From: Breznakiella homolactica | Lineage (GTDB): Bacteria > Spirochaetota > Spirochaetia > Treponematales > Breznakiellaceae | Length of the DNA stretch: 64,000 bases | Direction: 5' to 3' | NCBI RefSeq assembly: GCF_016616095.2 | Contig: NZ_CP067089.2 | Coordinates: 3,968,001-4,032,000, forward strand | Shown here: positions 48,656 to 57,949 of the stretch, one piece after another | Numbering within the stretch: position 1 is the stretch's first letter | Layout of the letters: each line of letters begins with the position of its first letter | The notes under the pieces: generated by a model | What the model saw: only the letters and a program-made list of their open reading frames with translations | The model's database searches: none | What the model was told of the DNA's origin: nothing | Translations under genes and position numbers: made by a program

Positions 48656-51124
48656 ATGCCGAAAAAACGATCATTAATCAGGCTGCTGCTGCCTTTGCTG
48701 GCAGGGATTTTCTTTGTTCTCCTGGGGGTATACCTCCTTTTGGGGCCCCGTCTGGGTCCGCATTACGATTTTCTGCTTAAGAAACGGCCGGCGCCGGCTA
48801 TCGCTCCGGGGCTGATGCTTATCGATACAGGCCGCACCAATGGCCTGGAGAATTTTCTTGATCCCATGACGCTCATTGCGGCCATGGAATGTACCGCGGA
48901 ACTGGGCGCTGCCTCGGTTCTGGTCCAGGCTCCGGTGCTGGGAATGTCCGCAGGGGGAGCTGAGAATGCCGGAGAACTGCTTCTCCGTTTTGAAGATGAA
49001 TTCAGCAGGGTTAAAGAGAATATTGATTCACTTTTTACCGCTATCCTGACCGGTTCGGTGGATCCCGCGGATACCGGAAGCTATGTCACCAGCCTGCTTT
49101 TTCTGGTGGACCGCAGCAAAGACCGGCTGCTTTCGGACTTATACCGGAACGGCCGGATCGGTAGCGAACAGATCAGCCAGGCCGCTGAGGCCTACGGGCC
49201 TGTATGGTTTGCCCGGGATTTTCAGGCATCTCTGTTCCGTCCCGGCGAAGGAGACAGTTCCGGCGCCGGGGAGGCCGCGGATTATCCGGGAAATCCCTGG
49301 TATTTCCGGGTTCCCCCGGATCCCGATGGAACGGTCCGGCGGATCCCTCCGGTACTGTATTCCGGCGAGGAGGAACGGGAGTACATTGCCTTTGCTGCGG
49401 TAAAGGAAATGCTCCGGCCTTCCGCTGCCGGCCGGGATGAGTGGGGGATGGTCCTGCGGGGGGTGTCGCTGCCGGGAAAAACGGGGAGCGATCTTTTCAT
49501 ACCCCTGGATGAAACCGGAGCGGTCCTTATTCCAATTCTCCCTGAGGGTGCAGTATTCCCGCGGATAGGCCTTTCTGAACTGATCCGCTACGCAGAGCTC
49601 GACCGTGAATTGTACCGGATTCTCACGGAAATGCAGCAGCTCGGTTATTTCAGATCCCTGGAACCGGAACAGTATCCGGTGTTCCTGTATGATTTCGCGC
49701 TGGACGCCCGGAACAGCCTCCTGATTTCAAAGGATCCCGCGGACCGCGGTGAATGGGTGCTTCTCCGGGAACAGTACCTGGAGGGGCTGAAGTTTTTTTT
49801 CTCCGGCCCCGCGGAGTCCGATTTGGTCAACGGGTATGAAGAGATTATTGGATCGGGAGAACTGGATGAAGCCGGAATAGCGCAGCTCGGGGAATTCCGT
49901 GACGACCTTATCGCTGTTTTCGCCGGAGCCCGGAACTTGTTTGAGGAATTTTCGTCCCTCCGGGAAAGCCTCGCCGTCCGTCTTTCCGGAGCGTTCTGCG
50001 TGTTCGGCGCTCCGGCTTCCGGGGGACATCCGGAAAACGGAGCCGGACCCGTGAACCCTTCGGATACCGAAGCTTCCCTTTTATTCGCCAATACCGTAAT
50101 CACCGGACAGGGACCGGTGCCGGTTCAATGGCCTGAACTCGCCTTCTGGTCGCTGATTCCGGTGATCCTCTGCGCCCTCCTGGTCTGGCGCTGCGGTCCC
50201 TGGCTCAGTCTTTTCCTGGGAATTGTTTTCAGCACCGTCGCGGGGATCGTTTTTTCGTATATATTTATTTACAGCGGACGCTGGATCGATCCTCTGGTTC
50301 CTGCCGCCGGGGTTTTTGCCGCGGCCGCGGCGGCCGCCGTCCTGGGATTAATCCTGAAGCGCCGGGACCGGTCCCTGTTCCGCCGGGCCTACGGCCCGTA
50401 TGTATCGGGAAAAATTCTGCGGCGCATCGTCAGGGCCGGCCGCCCGGAACCCTCCGAAACGATTACCCTGGACGCGGTCATTGTGGCGGTCCGTTTCCCT
50501 GATTTATTCAGCAGGGAAAGCAGGGATAATCCCTCAGCGTCCGCCGGAATGGTGCGGGGCTACCGGGACACGGTTTCCCGCATACTGAAAGACGCGGGCG
50601 CGGCCATGGTCGGAAGCGACGGTGACCTTGTGCTGGCCGCCTTCGGCTCTCCTTTGGACCGGCAGCACTCCCGGGCCGGCAAAGGGGCCCGCCCGGAGCT
50701 GCCGCCGGAAAATCACAGTGCGGCGGAAGGAACGAAAAAAAAGCACGGAAAACATATCCGGAAAATCTCTGATTCTTTGGAAAAGGCCCTCCGCACCGCG
50801 GCGGATATTTCCGAAAACGACGAAGCCCGGTCATGGTATTTTGGAATCGACGCGGGAGAGTGCGCGTTTATGTATTCGGAGGCCTTCGGGTACGCGGCTT
50901 TCGGCCATCCGGTAGTACGGGCGCGGCTCCTGTCCAGTATTGCCTACCGGTATGAATCCCGGGTTCTGATCAGCGATACGGTTTATGACCGGCTGTCCCG
51001 GCAGAATGCCTTTGCCGGGGATACACCGGCGATCAGGAAACTGGATACCATGACCGAGCGGATTTCCGGGAAAGAAGAAGAGTTTTTCGGTATCTTCCCC
51101 GGCGGGCCGGCCGGGGATACATAA
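48656..51124 (+). CDS. CHASE2-like sensor with degenerate nucleotide cyclase domain
   Basis: 822-residue membrane protein. An N-terminal TM (about 8-30) precedes a large extracytoplasmic region (30-495). That region resembles CHASE2 sensors with the YFRVPPDPDGTVRRIPPVL motif (about 222-240) and a long helical insertion. Three TMs lie at about 500-575, followed by a class III cyclase-like domain (about 600-815). The two metal aspartates have plausible counterparts (VRFPDLFS and GSDGDLVLAAFGSP). The usual GDAVNLASRL motif reads GHPVVRARLL, so the transition-state Asn and Arg appear lost. A Lys-rich insert (KKKHGKHIRK) interrupts the domain. It probably acts as a receptor or allosteric domain rather than an active cyclase, which is inference. 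It converges with the NlpC-like gene, leaving six bases between. Confidence 0.7.
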   Translation: MPKKRSLIRLLLPLLAGIFFVLLGVYLLLGPRLGPHYDFLLKKRPAPAIAPGLMLIDTGRTNGLENFLDPMTLIAAMECTAELGAASVLVQAPVLGMSAGGAENAGELLLRFEDEFSRVKENIDSLFTAILTGSVDPADTGSYVTSLLFLVDRSKDRLLSDLYRNGRIGSEQISQAAEAYGPVWFARDFQASLFRPGEGDSSGAGEAADYPGNPWYFRVPPDPDGTVRRIPPVLYSGEEEREYIAFAAVKEMLRPSAAGRDEWGMVLRGVSLPGKTGSDLFIPLDETGAVLIPILPEGAVFPRIGLSELIRYAELDRELYRILTEMQQLGYFRSLEPEQYPVFLYDFALDARNSLLISKDPADRGEWVLLREQYLEGLKFFFSGPAESDLVNGYEEIIGSGELDEAGIAQLGEFRDDLIAVFAGARNLFEEFSSLRESLAVRLSGAFCVFGAPASGGHPENGAGPVNPSDTEASLLFANTVITGQGPVPVQWPELAFWSLIPVILCALLVWRCGPWLSLFLGIVFSTVAGIVFSYIFIYSGRWIDPLVPAAGVFAAAAAAAVLGLILKRRDRSLFRRAYGPYVSGKILRRIVRAGRPEPSETITLDAVIVAVRFPDLFSRESRDNPSASAGMVRGYRDTVSRILKDAGAAMVGSDGDLVLAAFGSPLDRQHSRAGKGARPELPPENHSAAEGTKKKHGKHIRKISDSLEKALRTAADISENDEARSWYFGIDAGECAFMYSEAFGYAAFGHPVVRARLLSSIAYRYESRVLISDTVYDRLSRQNAFAGDTPAIRKLDTMTERISGKEEEFFGIFPGGPAGDT

Positions 51125-51130
51125 ACCGGA

Positions 51131-52288
51131 TTACCGCCGGGCGGACAGGTTTCTGATGGGGCCTTCCATGGCCCTGAGCCGGACAACCCTGCCGCCGCCG
51201 TGCTCCGGAAAAGCCCGGTAGCGTTTCCCGTCATCCGAAAAGGGAGACGCCTTTTCTCCGGGGAACGGGGGATACCGTTTCTGAGTCCACCGGATGGATT
51301 CATCCTTTAGACTCATGTCCGGACTGGACGGATCAAAGTAAATATACGATTCGTGGGCGCCCCGTTCAGACAGGGGCGCCTCATCGGTGCATTGGACGTA
51401 CCGGATAATTCCCTGGTCCCGGTCCACGGACTGGATCACCGCGGAATGCACCATGGAACCATCCTCCCCGCGGAAGAGAAGCACGTCACCGGGCCTGAGA
51501 TTGCCTACCCGGTCGGTCACGGCAATAATCTCCGGACTCCGGGAATTGAAAAAAGCCGTTCCCGCGTAATACGCGGGGTCCGCGTTCCGGGGAGCTCCCA
51601 GGGCTGTCCGCAGCGCTCTGCCGAGATCGAGCCCGCCCTTGCGGGCCGTATAACTGAGTACATGCCAGACGAATCCCGAACAGTCCAGCCCGACCCATCC
51701 GACGCAGTAGAGGTAATTGTAGACATCACTCTGGGTTATTTCGTTACCCTGATTGAGCACATAGGGCCGGTGGGGCAGACCCCGGTAGGAGCCGGCCTTC
51801 ATTCTGGCAATATCGAATATATCCCGGGATGTGGTCCAGGTCCGTTCCGGAATATCGAAGATGACCACCTTCTCCCTGCCGTCCTGGAGGGTTTTTGCGT
51901 ATTCCCTGAAACCATCGCTTTCAAGGATTTCAGTAATAGCCTCCCACAGGAATGCCGGGCCCGCCTTGCCGCCGCCGACGAATTCCCACGGCTGTTCCGC
52001 AAGTTCCGCCCGTTCATAGTTCTGGGCAAAGGGCAGCCTCAGGTTCATTACCCGTTCTCCGATGATAAACGTTCTGAAACACTGGCGGTAGGCTTCTTCG
52101 ATGGCGGATTCAACACCATTGCCCCAAATCCGGGAAGGATCGGCGAACGAGGAAAACGCTTCCGCCGCGGTATCGTCAGCGTGTAAAACCGGCGGCAAAC
52201 ACGCGGATGCCAGGAAGAACAGAATTATTGAACTATAGAAGGAAATACAATTTCCAAAGCAGAGAGTTACCCGTTTTAGCGGCGCCAT
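51131..52288 (-). CDS. Exported NlpC/P60-like cysteine peptidase
   Basis: 385-residue exported protein with N-terminal hydrophobic segment (SFYSSIILFFLASACLPPVL; the Cys may be lipidated). The first half is helical. The second half contains YLYCVGWVGLDCSGFVWHVL, whose DCSGF cysteine is the NlpC/P60 nucleophile. RPGDVLLFRGEDGSMVHSAVI supplies the catalytic His. Family members cut peptide links in cell-wall peptidoglycan. The Cys-His pair is intact; the third polar residue cannot be assigned by eye. The extended N-terminal half is unusual and does not look like SH3 or LysM. Confidence 0.75.
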   Translation of the reverse strand: MAPLKRVTLCFGNCISFYSSIILFFLASACLPPVLHADDTAAEAFSSFADPSRIWGNGVESAIEEAYRQCFRTFIIGERVMNLRLPFAQNYERAELAEQPWEFVGGGKAGPAFLWEAITEILESDGFREYAKTLQDGREKVVIFDIPERTWTTSRDIFDIARMKAGSYRGLPHRPYVLNQGNEITQSDVYNYLYCVGWVGLDCSGFVWHVLSYTARKGGLDLGRALRTALGAPRNADPAYYAGTAFFNSRSPEIIAVTDRVGNLRPGDVLLFRGEDGSMVHSAVIQSVDRDQGIIRYVQCTDEAPLSERGAHESYIYFDPSSPDMSLKDESIRWTQKRYPPFPGEKASPFSDDGKRYRAFPEHGGGRVVRLRAMEGPIRNLSARR

Positions 52289-52433
52289 AATGTAATTATC
52301 GGGAATTCAGCGGAATATGTAAAACCTGACTGGGTTCAGCGCATACCGGAGTTTGGGTGAGGGGCCCTCAGGACTGGCTGGTCCCGGCGGTGCCGCTTTG
52401 TTTTGCGGGTCCGCTTTGGTGCCCCGCGGAGAC

Positions 52434-52988
52434 TCATTCCTGTGACGGAAAAAGAGCCCAGAGCATTTCGGTCTTGGTGTTCGCGACATTGACCACTTCA
52501 TGGTTTTTTGACGCGTCAAAACAGATGCTGTCGCCCTCATTGAGAATATACACACCGTCTTCCAGTTCGACCCTGAGTTTGCCGGACAGTACAAACCCAA
52601 ACTCATAGCCCGTGGCTCCCTTGGGGTTCAGCTCCGGCGACGCTTCCGTACTGGTGCCGATTTCGAGAATATTGTAGGTGACACTGAATTTATCGAGGTT
52701 TTTGCTCGTCAGAAGGTACGCGTTCCAGCCTTTGTTTTTGCTGAGCACGGAACGGTCGTTGGCCCTGACCACGGGGCTGTCGAAACGGTCGAGTTCACCC
52801 CCGAAAAAATTGACCACATCGACTTTCAGGGCGCCGGCAAGAGCCTTAAGGGTATTGAGAGAAGGGTTCCCCTTATCGTTTTCGATCTGGCTGATCAGAC
52901 TGGGAGTAATGCCGGACAGGGACGCGACGTCCTTAATGGTTAGCCCGCGTTCCTTTCGGATAAATTGTATATTACGGCCGACACTCAC
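52434..52988 (-). CDS. XRE-family regulator with cupin sensor domain
   Basis: 184-residue transcriptional regulator. A lambda-repressor-like helix-turn-helix (residues about 5-60; LTIKDVASLSGITPSLISQIE, then GNPSLNTLKALAGAL) is joined to a C-terminal cupin (about 100-180; GYEFGFVLSGKLRVELEDG, then LNEGDSICFDASKNHEV). This architecture is widespread among regulators of organic-acid and amino-acid uptake (PuuR/SutR-like). It is divergent from the TRAP/MmgE operon with a 291-base gap. That gap contains its own promoter and a candidate operator at 53182-53207, suggesting it controls that operon (inference). Confidence 0.88.
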   Translation of the reverse strand: MSVGRNIQFIRKERGLTIKDVASLSGITPSLISQIENDKGNPSLNTLKALAGALKVDVVNFFGGELDRFDSPVVRANDRSVLSKNKGWNAYLLTSKNLDKFSVTYNILEIGTSTEASPELNPKGATGYEFGFVLSGKLRVELEDGVYILNEGDSICFDASKNHEVVNVANTKTEMLWALFPSQE

Positions 52989-53012
52989 TGAAATCCATAC
53001 CCGCTTGTTGTT

Positions 53013-53040
53013 AGTATATTACTTTTTAATATAAATTCAA
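53013..53040 (-). promoter_or_regulatory. Promoter of the XRE-cupin regulator
   Basis: Minus-strand TTGAAT (53035-53040) and TATACT (53013-53018) are spaced by 16 bases, about 25 bases upstream of the start codon. The -10 overlaps a TTAGTATATTAC sequence resembling the TTAG/CTAA halves of the inverted repeat at 53182-53207, which could give autoregulation. Confidence 0.5.
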
Positions 53041-53145
53041 AGTTTTGGCAAGGGTTTTATTGAATAACTGTATGAAATAATATTTAATAAATACAAACAA
53101 ATCCATATAATATTTAATATATACTATCTTTTTTGAAATTATTAT

Positions 53146-53174
53146 TTGACTATTGTAAAATACGGTGCTAGCAT
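53146..53174 (+). promoter_or_regulatory. Promoter of the TRAP/MmgE operon
   Basis: TTGACT (53146-53151) and TAGCAT (53169-53174) with 17-base spacing; an overlapping CATAAT at 53172 is an alternative -10. Predicted start is near 53181, immediately before the inverted repeat at 53182-53207. Confidence 0.5.
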
Positions 53175-53181
53175 AATGGAG

Positions 53182-53207
53182 ATATATTAGGGGGATATCT
53201 AATATAT
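53182..53207. promoter_or_regulatory. Candidate operator for the XRE-cupin regulator
   Basis: ATATATTAG (53182-53190) and CTAATATAT (53199-53207) are perfect 9-base inverted arms around GGGGATAT. The repeat overlaps the predicted transcription start of the dctP operon and faces the divergent regulator gene, so repression is the likely mode. Confidence 0.55.
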
Positions 53208-53279
53208 TAAATATTCAATCTGTCTGATTGGGTGTTTTATTTTCAGGATTGTATATGAATGTGAAGGGAGGTTCGAGTC

Positions 53280-54374
53280 ATGAAAGCAATTCAAAAATTG
53301 GCGGGCGCTCTTGCCGCGGCGGTGCTGGTACTGTCGTTTGCTGCCTGCGGAGGGTCGGGAAGTAAGTCCTCCGGAGAATCCGCGGACAGGTCCGTGGCAA
53401 GAACCCAGCCTCTGACCCTGCGTCTGGGTTGTCTGGGGAGCGGCCGTGAAGATGACTGTCAAAGCTATCCGATCGGAAAATTCAAGGAAATTGTGGAAAG
53501 CCGTTCCAATGGCATGATCAAGGTCGATGTGTTCCCCGACGGGCAGCTCGGCGGAGAACCGGATATGATGGACCAGGTCCTGACGGGTTATCTCGATGTG
53601 GGCTGCCTCTCGGCCAATGTCCTCGCGACAGTCTGGCCCCAGTTATACGTGTATAATCTGCCCTTCGCGTTTTCAAACCTCACCGAATTCTGGCAGGTAT
53701 GCGGTTCGGAAAACCCCGAATTCCTGAACGCTGTTACCGCGGCGGTTGACGGCAGCGGTAAGGCTAAATTCATTTCGTCCTTCTCCGCGGAATTCCGGGG
53801 CTGCCAGAACACGAAGCGTCCCATCCGCAAACCCGCGGATTTCAGGGGATTAACCTTCCGGGTAATGGCCGGCGAGATTTTTACGGATATTTTCCGCGCC
53901 CTGGGCGCGTCCACCGCAACGGTACCCTTTGGTGAGCTGTATACGGCCCTCCAGCAGGGCGTCGTCGACGGGGAGGATATCGGATTTTCCATGTTCTACG
54001 ACAATAAGCTGTACGAAGTAGAAAAGTACGCCACCCAGTTCAACATTACCCCTACGGTCAATGCCCTTATTTTCTCGAACAGCGCCTGGAACAAACTCAG
54101 TGACGCGGAACGGGCCATTATTTACGAAGCTGCCGCGGAAGCGGAGAAGCGGAGTTTTGATGTGGTGAACAATGTTCTGAGCGTCAAGTATTTTGAACCC
54201 ATGGCGGAGAAGGGTGTAACGGTTATTAAAAACTCCGATCTTACCGCGGATGAAATCAACGCATGCCGGGAAGCGGTCAGACCGGTGTGGACAAAATTCG
54301 AGCCTGTCATCGGTTCCGCTGTCTACAGCGCGTTTTCCAGCTCCGTGGACCGGGTCCGTTCCGCAGCAAAATAA
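53280..54374 (+). CDS. dctP: TRAP transporter solute-binding protein (DctP family)
   Basis: 364-residue exported lipoprotein. The leader ends LSFAAC with Gly/Ser-rich linker GGSGSKSSGE. The mature protein carries DctP features: PIGKFKEIVESRSNGMIKV, FPDGQLGGEPDMMDQVLTG, the carboxylate-binding Arg in FRGLTFRVMAGEIF, and GELYTALQQGVVDGEDIG. The conserved Arg implies a carboxylate ligand. It lies upstream of dctQ and dctM, separated from them by an MmgE/PrpD-family gene, and presumably feeds that enzyme's substrate. Start ATG 53280 follows GGGAGG. Confidence 0.92.
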   Translation: MKAIQKLAGALAAAVLVLSFAACGGSGSKSSGESADRSVARTQPLTLRLGCLGSGREDDCQSYPIGKFKEIVESRSNGMIKVDVFPDGQLGGEPDMMDQVLTGYLDVGCLSANVLATVWPQLYVYNLPFAFSNLTEFWQVCGSENPEFLNAVTAAVDGSGKAKFISSFSAEFRGCQNTKRPIRKPADFRGLTFRVMAGEIFTDIFRALGASTATVPFGELYTALQQGVVDGEDIGFSMFYDNKLYEVEKYATQFNITPTVNALIFSNSAWNKLSDAERAIIYEAAAEAEKRSFDVVNNVLSVKYFEPMAEKGVTVIKNSDLTADEINACREAVRPVWTKFEPVIGSAVYSAFSSSVDRVRSAAK

Positions 54375-54489
54375 TTCTTACCGCTGCCGGGATTAATCCG
54401 CGCGGCGGTGTGATACGTAAAATTTTCCAAGCCTCCGGAACCGACGGTTCCCGAGGTGTATCAACGGCAAATTAATGGAGTGACTGATA

Positions 54490-55887
54490 ATGAACAAATC
54501 CTATTCAAAAGAACTTGCGGAACTGCTTACCAACCTGCGGTATGAGCAGATTCCCCAGGAAGCCATAGACCAGGTTAAAAGAATAACCCTGCATGTCATC
54601 GGGGCATCGATCGGCGCGGTCCCGATCGACCAGACGAAAAAAACCGTGGAGATCACCCAGCGGAAGGGCGGGACCGAGGAAGCGACAATCTGGTGCAGCA
54701 ACGGCAAAAAGGTTCCCATGGAAGAAGCGGCATTTGCCAACGGCACCATTGCCGACATCATGGACTGGGAAGACTGCAGCTGGACGGGCCATCCTTCGGC
54801 GGGCGCGATTCCCGCGGCTCTGGCCGTGGCGGAAGCGAAAAACCTGAGCGGAAAGGATTTTATTTTAGCGGTTGTTGCCGCCTATGAAGGATATCAGCGT
54901 ATCGCCATGGCCGCGCAGCCGAGCCGGGATTACGTTATGAGCGGCCAGGGCTGGGGGCTTGTAAGCTGGCAGATCTTTTCCGCGTCCATAGCCGCAGCCA
55001 AACTGATGGGATTAAACAGTGCCCAGATGGAACAGGTATTCGGCGCGTCTCTGTACAATGCCATTGTGGCCTGCAACAAGCACGGCGAGGGTCTGGCTAA
55101 ATCCGATATCTACCATTACGCCCATGGTTTCTGCGCCCGCAACGGGGTTGTTTCCGCCATCCTGACAAAAGAAGGCTTCGATAACTGCTACCGCGCCCTG
55201 GATGACGCGGACGGTTTCTGGCACATGGTTTCCGATCAATGCGACTGGGAATGGCATACCAAAGAATTCGGAACACGGTGGCTGATCAATGAAACGTACC
55301 TCAAACATTGGCCGGCGAACATGTGGGTACAGACACCGCTGGAAGCCCTGGACCGGATCATGAAGCGGACCCCCTTCAAAAAAGAAAATGTCAAAGCGAT
55401 TCGGGTGAGCCCGACGCTTCCCTTTATCTGCGGGGATTATTCCAAAACAACCAGGGGAACCCTGGATGCTCAGTTCAGCATAGCCTATTGCCTTACCGCG
55501 TATATCATGGATCCGAAGATGAGCGCCGCCTGGTTCAGCGAGGAGATGCGCAACAACCGGGAGCTTATCGACTTCACAACGAAATTCTCCTACTTCGGTG
55601 AGAGCCGGATCCCCTATGATAATTTCGCGATCTTCAAGAGAGGTGACTTCCCGGAGGTAACCGTTGAGATCGAGCTGAATGACGGGAGTGTGCTTACCGA
55701 AACCATGAGTTATCCCAAGGGCCATCCGAAAAACAACTTTACCCTTGCCGAGGAGTACGATCATTTCCGCATGTGCTGCGGTCCCTATATGTCCTCCGGC
55801 CAGATTGAAAAGATGATCGCCTTTATCGACACGCTGGAAACCGCTGAGTCAATGCGGCCTTTCGCGGAAATGGGGGCGATCCGGTAA
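54490..55887 (+). CDS. MmgE/PrpD family protein (2-methylcitrate dehydratase-like)
   Basis: 465-residue cytosolic enzyme of the MmgE/PrpD/cis-aconitate decarboxylase fold. The helical N-terminal domain contains the conserved ANGTIADIMDWEDCSW and GHPSAGAIPAALAVAEA (residues about 80-115). The C-terminal alpha/beta domain begins near KHWPANMWVQTPLEAL. Known members dehydrate 2-methylcitrate or decarboxylate aconitate, and many paralogues have unknown substrates. Its insertion between TRAP subunit genes suggests it acts on the imported di- or tricarboxylate. No other methylcitrate-cycle gene is present, so the prpD symbol is not used. Confidence 0.82.
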   Translation: MNKSYSKELAELLTNLRYEQIPQEAIDQVKRITLHVIGASIGAVPIDQTKKTVEITQRKGGTEEATIWCSNGKKVPMEEAAFANGTIADIMDWEDCSWTGHPSAGAIPAALAVAEAKNLSGKDFILAVVAAYEGYQRIAMAAQPSRDYVMSGQGWGLVSWQIFSASIAAAKLMGLNSAQMEQVFGASLYNAIVACNKHGEGLAKSDIYHYAHGFCARNGVVSAILTKEGFDNCYRALDDADGFWHMVSDQCDWEWHTKEFGTRWLINETYLKHWPANMWVQTPLEALDRIMKRTPFKKENVKAIRVSPTLPFICGDYSKTTRGTLDAQFSIAYCLTAYIMDPKMSAAWFSEEMRNNRELIDFTTKFSYFGESRIPYDNFAIFKRGDFPEVTVEIELNDGSVLTETMSYPKGHPKNNFTLAEEYDHFRMCCGPYMSSGQIEKMIAFIDTLETAESMRPFAEMGAIR

Positions 55888-55908
55888 CGGATCCGGTGCT
55901 AATAATCG

Positions 55909-55953
55909 GAACCCGGTATCCCTCCGCGGAATACCGTTCGGGATGCCGGGTTC
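55909..55953 (+). promoter_or_regulatory. Intercistronic stem-loop between the MmgE/PrpD gene and dctQ
   Basis: GAACCCGGTATCCC (55909-55922) and GGGATGCCGGGTTC (55940-55953) form a 14-bp stem (one T-G wobble) with a 17-base loop and no T-run. Likely an mRNA-stabilising or attenuating element inside the operon. Confidence 0.6.
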
Positions 55954-55974
55954 AGTAAGGGAGCGGGTTTAAAT

Positions 55975-56547
55975 ATGAAAACCGGTAGTATTGTTCAGAA
56001 AGCCGTAAAGACCTGGTGCTGGTTCTACGACAGGGCGGAGATGCATTTTCTTACCCTGTTTACCCTGATTACCGGCGCGCTTATTATGGTTGAAATTGTG
56101 ATCAGGGCCTGCGGTCTGCAGGGGTTCCGCTGGATGGAGGAACTGGGCCGTTTTATGCTGGTAACCACCACATTAATCGGATGCAGCAACGCGGTTAAAA
56201 GCAACGGGCACATGGTTATGGATGCTCTGTATAGCGTGCTGCCCCGGCGGGTTTCCAATGGTGTACGGGCGTTATCCTTTCTTATCAGCGCGGTCCTGTA
56301 CCTCTACCTCGGCTGGTACGCATTTCAGTGGATGCTGAAGCTTAAGGAAATCGGAAAAATGATGGAAAGCGTCCGCTTCCCGTCATACGTAATGTGGGTT
56401 TTTGTTGCGGTTGCCCTTATCACCATGGGCGGCCGGTACGTCATACAGTTCGGCCATGGCGTGGTCAAGGTTATCCGCAACGAAGAAAGCCTGCCCACGG
56501 AGACTGAAGCGGAAGTGAATAAAGCTTTCCAGGAAGAAGATCAATAG
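55975..56547 (+). CDS. dctQ: TRAP transporter small permease (DctQ family)
   Basis: 190-residue membrane protein with four hydrophobic segments starting at LTLFTLITGALIMVEIVIRA (residues about 25-45). The typical DctQ motif WMEELGRFMLVTTTLIGCSNAV follows in shorter form around residues 57-78. It has a charged C-terminal tail. It forms the small membrane subunit with DctM. Start ATG 55975 has GGGAGCGGG upstream. Confidence 0.88.
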   Translation: MKTGSIVQKAVKTWCWFYDRAEMHFLTLFTLITGALIMVEIVIRACGLQGFRWMEELGRFMLVTTTLIGCSNAVKSNGHMVMDALYSVLPRRVSNGVRALSFLISAVLYLYLGWYAFQWMLKLKEIGKMMESVRFPSYVMWVFVAVALITMGGRYVIQFGHGVVKVIRNEESLPTETEAEVNKAFQEEDQ

Positions 56548-56645
56548 AACCTTTGAATCCGTACTGTGTGTATGGTCCGGGTTCCGGAATTTCCTGTTTG
56601 CCGGGATTGAAAACAATCCGGTAAATCTGATCGGGGGAAAATACG

Positions 56646-57920
56646 TTGTTAAGCAGTGTCCTTATTATATTTTTTGTTTTGCTCATTTTAGGCGTACCCG
56701 TGGCCCATGTCGTCCTGGCGGCGGCAACCAGCGGTATCCTTATGAAAGGCGGAGACGGCACCATCATAGCCCAGCAGCTCGTACTCGGGGCGAACAGCTA
56801 TATTCTGCTGGCGGTTCCTTTTTTTATCGTCTCCGGGGATATCGCCGCCAAGGGAAATACCTCGGAAAAAATCGTCAACGCGATTAACGCCTTTCTCGGA
56901 AGAGTCCGGGGCGGTCTCGGTATCGCCACTATTTTTGCCTGCGCGGTCTTCGGGGCTATCACGGGATCGGCCATGGCCTGTGTCGTCGCCATCGGCGCGC
57001 TGATGCTTCCGAAGCTTCTGGAACGGGGATATCCCCGCCTCCTGGTGATTGGCATCCTTACCTGCGCCGGCACACTGGGAGTCATGATACCGCCGAGCAT
57101 TCCCATGCTTCAGATCGCCATTGCCATGCGCACCTCCGTGGGGGCGCAGTTTACCGCTGGCTTTATACCGGGACTGCTCACCGCCGCACTCATGAGTATT
57201 TATGTGTATTTCGTCGCCAAAAAAATGAATCTGCCCATTGAGGAGAAAGTTCCGTTCCGGCAGAAAATGAAAATCCTCAAGGACAGTTTCTGGGCGCTGA
57301 TGTTTCCGGTCATTATTCTCGGGGGAATCTACTCAGGGCTGACCACCCCCACCGAAGCCGCGGTGGTGTCGGTGTTTTACGTAATCTTCGTGGAGCTCGT
57401 TATTTACCGTACGATAAAGGTGAAGGACCTGTACAGGATTATCGGCGCGTCCGTGGTTAACGCCGCTACATTGACATTGACCATTGCTACCGCTCAGGTT
57501 TTTGTGTGGCTCCTGACCACCGAAAAGGTACCCCTCATGCTGTACGAAGCGATCACCGCGACGATCACCAACCGGTACGTCCTTCTGTTTGCCCTCTGCG
57601 GCCTGTTTTTTATTGTCGGCTGTTTTACCAACGTTGCCACGGTGGTAATTATCCTCGGCCCCATGCTGCTCCCGGTACTTCAGTATTTCGAAATCAACCT
57701 CATTCAATTCGGCATCCTGGCTGTCATGATGGCCCAGATCGGTTTTATAACTCCGCCTTTCGGCCTCTGCCTATTTGTTTCAATGAAAATGGCGAAGAGC
57801 AGTATGGGGGAGGTTATCCGGGGATCCTATCCCTTTATCATCGCCATGTTCGCAGCAACCCTGCTGCTGCTGTTTATTCCCCAGCTCAGTACATTCCTGC
57901 CGGATCTTATTTTTAAATAA
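56646..57920 (+). CDS. dctM: TRAP transporter large permease (DctM family)
   Basis: 424-residue polytopic permease of about 12 helices, the ion-coupled translocation subunit. Family signatures include VPFFIVSGDIAAKGNTSEKIV, GLGIATIFACAVFGAITGSA, VMIPPSIPMLQIAIA and GGIYSGLTTPTEAAVVSVFY. Start is TTG 56646, with GGGGGAAA seven bases upstream and the first helix beginning at residue 4. It lies 98 bases after dctQ. Confidence 0.93.
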   Translation: MLSSVLIIFFVLLILGVPVAHVVLAAATSGILMKGGDGTIIAQQLVLGANSYILLAVPFFIVSGDIAAKGNTSEKIVNAINAFLGRVRGGLGIATIFACAVFGAITGSAMACVVAIGALMLPKLLERGYPRLLVIGILTCAGTLGVMIPPSIPMLQIAIAMRTSVGAQFTAGFIPGLLTAALMSIYVYFVAKKMNLPIEEKVPFRQKMKILKDSFWALMFPVIILGGIYSGLTTPTEAAVVSVFYVIFVELVIYRTIKVKDLYRIIGASVVNAATLTLTIATAQVFVWLLTTEKVPLMLYEAITATITNRYVLLFALCGLFFIVGCFTNVATVVIILGPMLLPVLQYFEINLIQFGILAVMMAQIGFITPPFGLCLFVSMKMAKSSMGEVIRGSYPFIIAMFAATLLLLFIPQLSTFLPDLIFK

Positions 57921-57949
57921 AGTTCCCTGATTGTTAGGAGGAAAGGGGA

